DNA of 6,971 nt from Streptosporangiaceae bacterium (lineage in GTDB: Bacteria > Actinomycetota > Actinomycetes > Streptosporangiales > Streptosporangiaceae). Under the pieces are notes generated by a model. The model had not been told where the DNA came from. It saw nothing but the letters and a program-made list of their open reading frames with translations, and made no database searches. Where the stretch lies: the NCBI GenBank assembly GCA_030040815.1, contig JASHSZ010000424.1:1-6971 (forward strand), read 5' to 3'. The position numbers were made by a program, and so were the translations under genes. Position 1 is the first letter of the stretch. Each line of letters starts with the position of its first letter. Shown here piece after piece: positions 1-5,508 of this stretch.

Positions 1-1056
1 CCCGTCTGTCTCCTCAGCGGGTGGTATGACACCTACACACGCGCCACCGTCGACAATTTCGTCGAGTTGCGACGCCGCAAGCGGGGGCCGGTTCGCATGA
101 TCATCGGACCCTGGATCCATGGCGTCGACTCGCTGCGGCAGAGCTGGTCCGGCGACGCCGATTTCGGAATCGACGCGCCGCTCGACGACTACGACGGCTA
201 CCGCCTGCGTTTCTTCGACGCCGCGCTGCGCGAGCTCCACACCGGCTTCTTCGAGGGACCTCCGGTCCGCATCTTCGTGATGGGCGGGGGCAGCGGTCGC
301 AAGCTGCCGAGCGGGCGGCTTGACCACGGCGGTCGCTGGCGCGACGAGGAAGAGTGGCCGCCGCGCCGAGCGCGCGCTACTGCATACCACCTGTGGCCGG
401 ACGGCGCGCTCCGCACTGAGAAGCCACCGACGGGATCAAGCTCGCAGACGTACCGGTACGACCCGGAGCACCCGGTACCGACGATCGGCGGCAGCATCTC
501 CGCAGCGACAGCCGTGATGCCCGCGGGCGGCTTCGATCAACGCGGGCGGCCCGGCCTCTTCGGCTGTACGGACAACCTGCCGCTCAACGCGCGTCGCGAC
601 GTGCTGTCGTTCCAGACCGAGCCGTTGACCCAGGCCATCGAGGTCACCGGCCCGCTCAGCGCCCGTGTCTGGGTATCGACGAGCGCGCCCGACACCGACC
701 TGACCGCGAAGCTGGTCGACGTCTACCCGGCCAGCGTCGACTACCCGGACGGGTACGCGCTGAACCTGCAGGACGGCATCCTTCGCCTGCGGTACCGCAA
801 CGATCGCGCACGCCCGGAGCTGTTGATCCCAGGCCAGATCTACCTGGTCGACGTCACGCTCGCCCCGACCAGCAATTTGTTCGAACGGGGACACCGCATC
901 CGGCTCGATCTCAGCAGCAGCAACTATCCGCGGTTCGACCTCAACCCCAACACCGGTGATCCCCTCGGGGTCAGCGGCCGCGCAGTCCCCGCCGACGTCA
1001 CCATCCACCACGACGCCGAGCACCCATCCCACCTGCTGCTCTCGGTCGTGCCGTAG
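1..1056 (+). CDS. CocE/NonD family serine hydrolase (X-Pro dipeptidyl-peptidase-like), 5' end outside window
   Basis: This is the 3' portion (351 codons visible) of an alpha/beta-hydrolase of the CocE/NonD family, enzymes that hydrolyse esters or amides with a Ser-Asp-His triad. The frame is open from base 1, so the start and the nucleophile Ser lie upstream; internal TTG or ATG codons should not be taken as the start. Visible residues include GWYDTY, whose Asp (bases 28-30) aligns with the triad Asp of cocaine esterase, and GPWIHG, whose His (bases 118-120) aligns with the triad His. After these comes the C-terminal jelly-roll domain (PepX_C type), recognisable by RIFVMG, YRYDPEHPVPTIGG, DVLSFQTEPL, DTDLTAKLVDV, SNLFERGHRIRLDLSSSNYP and the terminal EHPSHLLL. 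These blocks match the CocE order along the whole visible length, and nothing looks broken. The substrate cannot be deduced. The next gene on the same strand begins 143 bp downstream, so an operon is uncertain. Confidence 0.9.
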   Translation, partial: PVCLLSGWYDTYTRATVDNFVELRRRKRGPVRMIIGPWIHGVDSLRQSWSGDADFGIDAPLDDYDGYRLRFFDAALRELHTGFFEGPPVRIFVMGGGSGRKLPSGRLDHGGRWRDEEEWPPRRARATAYHLWPDGALRTEKPPTGSSSQTYRYDPEHPVPTIGGSISAATAVMPAGGFDQRGRPGLFGCTDNLPLNARRDVLSFQTEPLTQAIEVTGPLSARVWVSTSAPDTDLTAKLVDVYPASVDYPDGYALNLQDGILRLRYRNDRARPELLIPGQIYLVDVTLAPTSNLFERGHRIRLDLSSSNYPRFDLNPNTGDPLGVSGRAVPADVTIHHDAEHPSHLLLSVVP

Positions 1057-1190
1057 CGCTCCGGCTCATCGCAACCGGGCTTTACACAGCCGATCTGCAC
1101 GGTGATTTCGGCGAACTCGGTTGCCGGCGCGATGCACGAGAATGGTTTGTCTGCGCCGCAGAGCGGCTCCGGCGCCGGGAAGGCAGACTG

Positions 1191-1196
1191 GGAGGT
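1191..1196 (+). promoter_or_regulatory. Shine-Dalgarno GGAGGT deciding the TTG start at 1200
   Basis: A strong GGAGGT lies 3 nt before the TTG at 1200. That spacing is short, but no in-frame ATG, GTG or TTG occurs between the end of the upstream hydrolase gene and 1200, and the protein from 1200 begins where the family normally begins. The SD therefore supports TTG as the start. Confidence 0.5.
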
Positions 1197-1199
1197 CGG

Positions 1200-2477
1200 T
1201 TGGACGCCGCAGTCGAGATCACTGCCTCGCAGGCCTGCAGCATCGCCCTGGCGGCGCAGCGATTCAGGCGGCGGTGGAGGCCTGGTCCAGAGGGCGGTAC
1301 CGGGGCACGCCAGGCGGTGGCGAGCGAGCTAGACCAGACTGCGGAGGCGCTGGGTGCAGTGCAGATCGACGCGGTCAACGTGCTCACCCGATCGCACTAC
1401 CTGGCGTTCTACTCCCGGCTCGGCCCGTATCCGACGGAGGTGCTGGACGGCCTGGTGTACCGGCAGCGGCGGCTGTTCGAATACTGGGGCCATTCTGCTT
1501 CGCTTCTGCCGGTCGGGCTGTACCCGGCGCTGCGCTGGCGGATGGAAGAGTACGAGCGGAGCAGGCACTACGCCGCATTCCGGGACCGCATGGCCCGGGA
1601 GCGGCCGGGCTACCTGCGGGCACTGGTCGAGGAAATCACCGCCCGCGGGCCGCTGGCCTGGACCGAGCTCAGCGACCCCGCCCGCTGGAGTGGCCTGCCG
1701 CCCAGGCTCGCCCGGTACGCCGATTCGACTCTGGCCTGGCACGGCCGGTCCGACGGCAAGCACGCGCTGGACTGGCTGTACGGCACCGGCACTGTCGCGG
1801 TCGCCGAGCGGCGCGGCTTCGAACCACGCTTCGACCTGGCTGAGCGGGTGATCCCGGCAGACGTCATCTCGGCGCCAGCCCTGCCACGTGAACAGGCGCA
1901 CCGCGCCCTGCTGCTCACCGCCGCCCGAGCGCTGGGCGTGGCTACCGTGACCGACCTCGCGGACTACTTCCGGCTACCGACCGCAGAGACCCGGGCGCGC
2001 GCACGCGAGCTTGCGGAGGACGGCAGGCTCCGGCCCGCCATAGTTGCAGGCTGGAAGCAGCGCGCCTACCTGCACCCTGACTTCAACGCCGGGCCGATCA
2101 GCGTCAGCGCCCTGCTGTCCCCGTTCGACTCGCTGATCTGGAAGCGGGACCGAGCCGAGCGGCTGTTCGGCTATCAGCACGTCTTCGAGTTGTACGTGAC
2201 CGCCGCGAAGCGGCGCTATGGCTACTACGTGCTGCCATTCCTGCTCGGCGACACGATCGTGGCACGAGTGGACCTGAAGGCAGCCAGGCACACCGGAACG
2301 CTGCACGTGCTGGCGGCCTACCAGGAGCCAGGAGCCCAACCCGGCCACACCGCGGCCGAGCTTGCGGCAGAGCTAGGAAGCATCGCCGACTGGCTATCGC
2401 TGGGGTCGATCCAGGTATCCGAGCGCGGTGACCTCGCCGCACATCTCCGAGACGCACTCGCGGGACCGGCCGCCTGA
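1200..2477 (+). CDS. ycaQ: YcaQ/AlkX-type DNA glycosylase (winged-helix HTH_42 family)
   Basis: The 425-residue protein belongs to the HTH_42 (former DUF1006) family of bacterial DNA glycosylases, whose characterised members AlkZ and YcaQ/AlkX unhook interstrand crosslinks and remove bulky N7-alkylpurines. Family blocks occur in order: ITASQACSIALAAQ (residues 7-20), VQIDAVNVLTRSHYLAFYSR (54-73), RRLFEYWGHSASLLP (90-104), GWKQRAYLHP (284-293) and the C-terminal LLSPFDSLIWKRDRAERLFG (305-324). The catalytic motif is Q-I-D (Q55, D57). This is the Q-x-D form of the E. coli YcaQ branch rather than the Q-x-Q form of AlkZ, which usually protects producers of DNA-alkylating antibiotics. Length is typical. 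The start is TTG. It is convergent with the Clp-like gene, 50 bp apart. Expected to act on chromosomal DNA in the cytoplasm; the exact lesion is inferred. Confidence 0.88.
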   Translation: MDAAVEITASQACSIALAAQRFRRRWRPGPEGGTGARQAVASELDQTAEALGAVQIDAVNVLTRSHYLAFYSRLGPYPTEVLDGLVYRQRRLFEYWGHSASLLPVGLYPALRWRMEEYERSRHYAAFRDRMARERPGYLRALVEEITARGPLAWTELSDPARWSGLPPRLARYADSTLAWHGRSDGKHALDWLYGTGTVAVAERRGFEPRFDLAERVIPADVISAPALPREQAHRALLLTAARALGVATVTDLADYFRLPTAETRARARELAEDGRLRPAIVAGWKQRAYLHPDFNAGPISVSALLSPFDSLIWKRDRAERLFGYQHVFELYVTAAKRRYGYYVLPFLLGDTIVARVDLKAARHTGTLHVLAAYQEPGAQPGHTAAELAAELGSIADWLSLGSIQVSERGDLAAHLRDALAGPAA

Positions 2478-2527
2478 CTCGCGTCGTGGCTCCTGCCAAC
2501 CGCGTTGCCGCTCGGACGAACAGCACG

Positions 2528-3409
2528 TCATGCTGTCTTGTCTTTGGGCTCGATGCCGTGCTCGCGGAGCAGGTCACGCAGCCGTTCCACGTCGCCGCTG
2601 AGGCGCTGGACTTGCTCGGCCAGGGACGCGAGGTCCGGGTGGGCGGCCTCCCATTGCTGCTGGCGCCCGGCCTTCTCGGCGATCAGTTGCAGTTCGCGGT
2701 CGCGCAGCGACCTGGCCTGCTCGAAGGCCTGGGAGTCGATGGCCGATTCCTTCTCGCGCCGCACCTGCGTGATCTGCTCGTCGAGGTCGGCGGTGGCGGG
2801 CCCGGTTCCGACTCGCTGCTCGATCGCCGACAGCCGTGACTCGAGCGCAGTCACGGCGGACACGGCGCCGGGTGGCACCTGGCCGCGGCGCGGCCCGCCG
2901 GGGGCGCCCTCCCAGGATGCGGGCTCCTTGCCCGCCGGGTCGCGCGCTGCTACGCCCGTGGTCACCCCGACCTGTTGCCCGTGCAGGAGCTGGATGACCT
3001 GCTGGCGCACCCGGTTCAGGTCGGCGCCGAGCCTGACCAGTACCTGAGCGGCGACGCCCTCGCCCTCGCGGATCAGGCCAAGCAGGATGTGCTCGGTTCC
3101 GATGTAGTCGTGGCCCAGATGTTGAGCCTCACGCAGCGAGAGTTCGAGCACCTTCTTCGCGCGGGGAGTGAACGGGACGTGCCCGGACGGCGCCTGCTCG
3201 CCACGGCCGATGATCTGCTCAACCTGCTGGCGGACCGCCTCCAGGCTGATCCCCAGAGACTGCAGAGCGCTGGCCGCGACCCCCTCCCCCTCGTGGATGA
3301 GGCCGAGCAGGATGTGCTCGGTACCGATGAAGTTGTGGTCGAGCATCCTGGCCTCCTCCTGCGCCAGGACCACAACTCGCCGCGCCCGGTCGGTAAACCG
3401 CTCAAACAT
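2528..3409 (-). CDS. ATPase-less ClpC-like protein (double Clp N-domain + UVR/coiled-coil), ClpC2-like
   Basis: This 293-residue protein starts at the ATG at 3409 giving [11 protein letters not shown], exactly the actinobacterial ClpC1 N-terminus; an in-frame start 22 codons upstream is rejected for that reason. Residues 1-70 and 80-143 are the two Clp_N repeats, each with [12 protein letters not shown] Gly/Pro-rich linker (about 144-185) leads to a coiled coil and a UVR-type helix pair (about 208-250, [20 protein letters not shown]) that matches the ClpC middle domain, then a last coiled coil (258-284). The whole first AAA+ module with its Walker A and B motifs, and the second AAA+ module, are absent. 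It therefore cannot unfold proteins itself. F2, F80, K85 and E89, at the ClpC1 cyclomarin-binding surface, and E31/E106, equivalent to phosphoarginine-binding Glu residues of B. subtilis ClpC, are retained. M. tuberculosis ClpC2 is an ATPase-less relative reported to protect ClpC1 from such toxins; an adaptor, scavenger or decoy role is inferred here. Cytoplasmic; no signal peptide. Confidence 0.85.
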   Translation of the reverse strand: MFERFTDRARRVVVLAQEEARMLDHNFIGTEHILLGLIHEGEGVAASALQSLGISLEAVRQQVEQIIGRGEQAPSGHVPFTPRAKKVLELSLREAQHLGHDYIGTEHILLGLIREGEGVAAQVLVRLGADLNRVRQQVIQLLHGQQVGVTTGVAARDPAGKEPASWEGAPGGPRRGQVPPGAVSAVTALESRLSAIEQRVGTGPATADLDEQITQVRREKESAIDSQAFEQARSLRDRELQLIAEKAGRQQQWEAAHPDLASLAEQVQRLSGDVERLRDLLREHGIEPKDKTA

Positions 3410-3443
3410 CCACGACCCCCGCCCTGCCAGTGATGACAGTCCA

Positions 3444-3470
3444 ACAATAGGTCGCCGTGCGGAAAGCCAA
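3444..3470 (-). promoter_or_regulatory. Weak candidate promoter for the ClpC-like gene
   Basis: On the minus strand TTGGCT (3470-3465) is followed after 15 nt by TATTGT (3449-3444), 35 nt upstream of the ATG at 3409. The spacer is shorter than the usual 17 nt. I see no clear ClgR-type or HspR-type operator beside it. This is the most AT-rich patch of the leader, but the call is tentative. Confidence 0.2.
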
Positions 3471-3560
3471 GCCACGTCTGATCTTCGGCCTCCTGCGAGG
3501 GACTGCTTTCAGTCGGCTAGGAGCAGGCGGCGCCAGGTGTCGGCGAGGAAGTGCTCGTAG

Positions 3561-3574
3561 CGCGACGAGTCGCG
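3561..3574. repeat. 14-bp inverted repeat CGCGACGAGTCGCG
   Basis: Two perfect 6-bp arms (CGCGAC and GTCGCG) flank a 2-bp centre, followed directly by a second short palindrome that includes GATC (GCGATCGC, 3572-3579). It lies between the divergent ClpC-like gene and the Nudix gene, so an operator is possible. Such palindromes are also common by chance in very GC-rich DNA. There is no T-run, so a terminator is unlikely. Confidence 0.35.
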
Positions 3575-3598
3575 ATCGCACGGCCACCTAACACCGAG

Positions 3599-3679
3599 AT
3601 GGAGCGGCTGCACGGCGATTACGAGCTACTCCGCGGGCGGGTCTTTGACGCCCTGGCTGTGCTACGACTGGACGCATGA
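3599..3679 (+). CDS. Small ORF (26 aa), ATGA-coupled to the Nudix gene, unrecognised
   Basis: An ATG at 3599 opens a 26-codon frame, starting MERLHGDYELLRGRV, whose TGA (3677-3679) overlaps the ATG of the Nudix gene (3676-3678) as ATGA. The frame is open upstream to a TAG at 3518-3520, giving an alternative GTG start at 3551. The predicted peptide is helical and Leu/Arg-rich, reading like the last helices of a larger soluble protein rather than random sequence. I do not recognise it. No good Shine-Dalgarno precedes 3599, and the Nudix start also lacks one, which makes translational coupling plausible. It could instead be the decayed 3' end of a lost gene, or a chance frame in GC-rich DNA. Confidence 0.25.
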   Translation: MERLHGDYELLRGRVFDALAVLRLDA

Positions 3680-4161
3680 CTCAGGTCGTGAGGCGCCGAG
3701 CCGCGCGGGTCGTCTGCTTCGATCCACAGTCACGCATCCTCGTCATGGGCTGGCGCGACCCCGTGAGCGATCGCCGCATTCTCGAGCCGCCTGGCGGCGG
3801 GATCGAGCCCGGCGAGCAGCCGATCGATGCTGCCCGGCGCGAGCTACTCGAGGAAACCGGCTACCGCGTCGAGCTCCGGGAAGATTGGGCGGTCGACTGG
3901 CAGCGGGACTGTCCATGGGCTGGCCAGCGTGTTCTGGCCACCGAACGCCTCTACGGCGCTGCGGTGGCAGCGGCTTTCAAGCCAGATCCGACTGCCTTCA
4001 CCCCGTCGGAGGTCGCGACGTACCTCGGCGCTTACTGGATCGCGGTGGCAAGCCTCACCTCACCGGAAGATCTCCCTGGCGATCTCGAGCCCCCAGAGCT
4101 CGCGACCATCGTCAACACGCTGGCGGCGATGCAGTTCGACCGTGAGGGTCCGCGCTCGTAG
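3676..4161 (+). CDS. Nudix hydrolase
   Basis: This 161-residue protein carries a complete Nudix box at residues 41-63 fitting G-x5-E-x7-R-E-U-x-E-E-x-G-U: G41, E47, R55, E56, E59, E60, G62. The glutamates bind the divalent metal used to hydrolyse nucleoside diphosphates linked to another moiety (NDP-X). The N-terminal RVVCFDPQSRILVMGWRD is the usual first beta-strands, and the EPPGGGIEPGE entry to the box is normal. Length is standard for a single-domain member. The substrate (oxidised nucleotide, ADP-ribose, NADH or other) is not readable from the motif. The start at 3676 has no clear Shine-Dalgarno but overlaps the stop of a small upstream ORF. The last 16 codons overlap the 3' end of the convergent soxR gene, so read-through of either gene would produce antisense RNA to the other. 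Confidence 0.87.
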   Translation: MTQVVRRRAARVVCFDPQSRILVMGWRDPVSDRRILEPPGGGIEPGEQPIDAARRELLEETGYRVELREDWAVDWQRDCPWAGQRVLATERLYGAAVAAAFKPDPTAFTPSEVATYLGAYWIAVASLTSPEDLPGDLEPPELATIVNTLAAMQFDREGPRS

Positions 4162-4633
4162 CCGACGGCTCGTCGCCGAGCAGCCAGCGGGCACCCGGTC
4201 CGCGGGCCGCCGCCATGTCCTCCGGGTTGTAGAGCGCGCAGCGACGCAGCGAGAGGCAGCCGCAGCCGATGCAGTCTGTGAGCGTAGACCTGATCCGCTG
4301 TAGCTCCGCGATCTTCTCGTCGAGCCTGGACTGCCAGACGCGGGCGGCACGCGTCCAGTCCGCGCGAGTTGGCGCCTTGCCGTCCGGCAGGCTGGCAAGC
4401 GCTCCGCGGATCTCGGCCAACGACAGGCCGAGCTGCCGGCCGGCCCGCACGAAGGCCACCCGCCGCAGCACGTGCCGCGGATACCTGCGCTGGTTGCCGA
4501 CGCTGCGGCCGGCGGCGATCAGGCCGAGGGCCTCGTAGTAACGCAGCGCGGACGCGGCGACGCCACTGCGCGCGACCAGGTCGCCGATGCTCAGCGTGCT
4601 GTCCAGCGGGCCTGGTGCGGCGCGCGGTGCCAT
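4112..4633 (-). CDS. soxR: Redox-sensing transcriptional activator SoxR (MerR family, [2Fe-2S])
   Basis: This 173-residue MerR-family regulator has the winged-helix N-terminus (SIGDLVARSGVAASALRYYE, residues 15-34; GNQRRYPR, 46-53), a dimerisation helix (about 90-118) and the SoxR cluster motif C121-x2-C124-x-C126-x5-C132, followed by ALYNPEDMAA. The four cysteines bind a [2Fe-2S] cluster; in the family, oxidation by redox-active compounds converts a promoter-bound dimer into an activator by distorting 19-bp-spacer promoters. In actinomycetes SoxR usually responds to redox-cycling metabolites and controls a few enzyme genes directly, without SoxS. A short tail after residue 150 (ending ASPPAC) is variable and adds a fifth C-terminal Cys. 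The ATG at 4633 is preceded by a good Shine-Dalgarno. It is divergent from the split transketolase, with its operator in the shared intergenic region. Its 3' end overlaps the Nudix gene by 50 bp. Confidence 0.95.
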   Translation of the reverse strand: MAPRAAPGPLDSTLSIGDLVARSGVAASALRYYEALGLIAAGRSVGNQRRYPRHVLRRVAFVRAGRQLGLSLAEIRGALASLPDGKAPTRADWTRAARVWQSRLDEKIAELQRIRSTLTDCIGCGCLSLRRCALYNPEDMAAARGPGARWLLGDEPSATSADPHGRTASPPAC

Positions 4634-4642
4634 AGGCCGCCA

Positions 4643-4648
4643 CCCTCC
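4643..4648 (-). promoter_or_regulatory. Shine-Dalgarno of soxR (GGAGGG)
   Basis: On the minus strand GGAGGG, within AGGGAGGG, lies 9 nt upstream of the ATG at 4633. This supports that start over others further in. Confidence 0.6.
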
Positions 4649-4678
4649 CTCGCGCCCCCTGTCAGCCGGCGGAGGCTC

Positions 4679-4709
4679 TTGACTTCAAGCTCACTTTAAC
4701 TTGCATGAT
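4679..4709 (+). promoter_or_regulatory. MerR-type 19-bp-spacer promoter of the split transketolase operon
   Basis: TTGACT (-35, 4679-4684) is separated by exactly 19 bp from CATGAT (-10, 4704-4709; four of six consensus positions). The over-long spacer is the hallmark of promoters activated by MerR-family regulators. Transcription would start about 6-7 nt after the -10, at the A at 4716, which is the first base of the downstream ATG. Confidence 0.72.
4683..4700. promoter_or_regulatory. SoxR operator (SoxR box)
   Basis: An 18-bp imperfect palindrome, CTTCAAG-CTCA-CTTTAAC, whose right arm differs from the perfect complement at two of seven positions (4697, 4700). Size, arm and centre lengths match the E. 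coli soxS box CCTCAAGTTAACTTGAGG. The register matches too: the first two bases of the box are the last two of the -35, and three bases separate the box from the -10. It lies next to soxR itself, so autoregulation is possible. Confidence 0.8.
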
Positions 4710-4715
4710 CCTGGC

Positions 4716-5471
4716 ATGACAGCGACCAGACCGAACATTCCAGCGTCGGCGCACGGTGAGGCCGGCCGCTACGGCTACGCCGATCTGCAGACGCTGATGT
4801 GGCGGCAGACCGGGGACGAGAAGCATGACTCGGCAGCGACGTCCACCCTCGACGTGCTGTGGGTCCTCTACGACCGGGTGCTGCGGGTCAGCCCGGACAC
4901 GATCCAAGCTGATGACCGCGATCGGCTCTACCTGTCCAAGGGCCACGGGCCGATGGCCTACTACGCCGTGCTGGCCGCGAAGGGCTTCATTCGCGCCGAC
5001 CAGCTCGACGGGTTCGGCGGCTTCGATTCGGTCCTCGGCCACCATCCGGACCGCAATCTCGTTCCTGGGGTGGAGATTTCCAGCGGCTCACTGGGCCACG
5101 GGCTGCCGCTCGCCGTCGGCACCGCGCTCGGGTTGCGGGCGCGGCGGCTCGCCGGGCGAGTCTGGGTGCTGGTCGGCGACGGCGAGCTGGACGAGGGCTC
5201 GAATCACGAGGCGATCGCCTTCGCCGGCCGCGTCGCGCTCGACAACCTGCACGCCGTAGTGATCGACAACTCCTCGGCGACCTATGGCTGGCCGGGCGGC
5301 GTCGAGGCCCGGTTCGCCCTCGAAGGCTGGTCCGCGCTGCGGGTGAACGGTCGTGACCACGCCGCGCTCGACGCCGCGTTCACCGCCGCCCACCTGGGCC
5401 GCCCGCACGTGGTGGTCGCCGAGGTCGAGGCGCCGCAGAACTGGCCGCCGGTTCTCCTCGCGCAGGGCTAA
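4716..5471 (+). CDS. Transketolase-like ThDP enzyme, N-terminal (pyrophosphate-binding) subunit
   Basis: This 251-residue protein is the N-terminal half of a split transketolase. It has YLSKGHGPMAYY (72-83), GSLGHGLPLAVG (124-135) and the thiamine-diphosphate motif GDGELDEGSNHEA (154-166), with D155 and N185 spaced 30 residues apart as the Mg2+ ligands in transketolases. The canonical SGHPG is replaced by DEKHDSA, keeping one His (H37). The C-terminal glycine-rich loop with HG that holds substrate phosphate in classical enzymes is missing; the chain ends AEVEAPQNWPPV. It would act with the next gene's product, the active site forming at the interface and moving two-carbon ketol units or a related reaction. 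ATG at 4716 is chosen because an in-frame TTG at 4701 lies upstream of the predicted transcript start and partly within promoter DNA. No Shine-Dalgarno is visible, so the mRNA is probably leaderless. Likely SoxR-controlled. Substrate unknown. Confidence 0.87.
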   Translation: MTATRPNIPASAHGEAGRYGYADLQTLMWRQTGDEKHDSAATSTLDVLWVLYDRVLRVSPDTIQADDRDRLYLSKGHGPMAYYAVLAAKGFIRADQLDGFGGFDSVLGHHPDRNLVPGVEISSGSLGHGLPLAVGTALGLRARRLAGRVWVLVGDGELDEGSNHEAIAFAGRVALDNLHAVVIDNSSATYGWPGGVEARFALEGWSALRVNGRDHAALDAAFTAAHLGRPHVVVAEVEAPQNWPPVLLAQG

Positions 5472-5498
5472 GCCGCTGATACAGACCCGACTGAGGCA

Positions 5499-5503
5499 GG
5501 GAG
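5499..5503 (+). promoter_or_regulatory. Shine-Dalgarno GGGAG of the C-terminal transketolase subunit
   Basis: GGGAG lies 5 nt before the ATG at 5509, in the 37-bp gap after the first subunit's stop. It favours 5509 over the in-frame ATG at 5518 and over the much earlier frame opening inside the upstream gene. Confidence 0.6.
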
Positions 5504-5508
5504 TACCG

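Noticed and set aside
1169..1178. Perfect 10-bp palindrome CCGGCGCCGG before the glycosylase gene.
   Set aside because: Pure G/C palindromes of this size are expected by chance in such DNA; no T-run, no second copy, no link to a regulator.
1057..1199. Frame of the glycosylase stays open upstream of 1200 through the whole intergenic region, raising the idea of a longer N-terminus.
   Set aside because: No ATG, GTG or TTG occurs in that frame in the region, third-position G/C is lower than in neighbouring genes, and GGAGGT precedes the TTG at 1200.
2478..2527. Bidirectional terminator between the convergent glycosylase and ClpC-like genes.
   Set aside because: I find no convincing stem-loop or T-run in these 50 bases.
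2486..3047. Long plus-strand open frames opposite the ClpC-like gene.
   Set aside because: They are antisense shadows: the minus strand encodes a clearly recognisable ClpC N-domain and UVR region through the same bases.
4701..4715. TTG at 4701 as the transketolase N-subunit start.
   Set aside because: It lies between the SoxR box and the -10 hexamer, upstream of the predicted transcription start, and adds five residues with no family support.
5353..5508. N-terminal extension of the C-terminal transketolase subunit, overlapping the upstream gene.
   Set aside because: The extension is Arg/Pro/Ser-rich out-of-frame translation of the upstream subunit, and a Shine-Dalgarno precedes ATG 5509.
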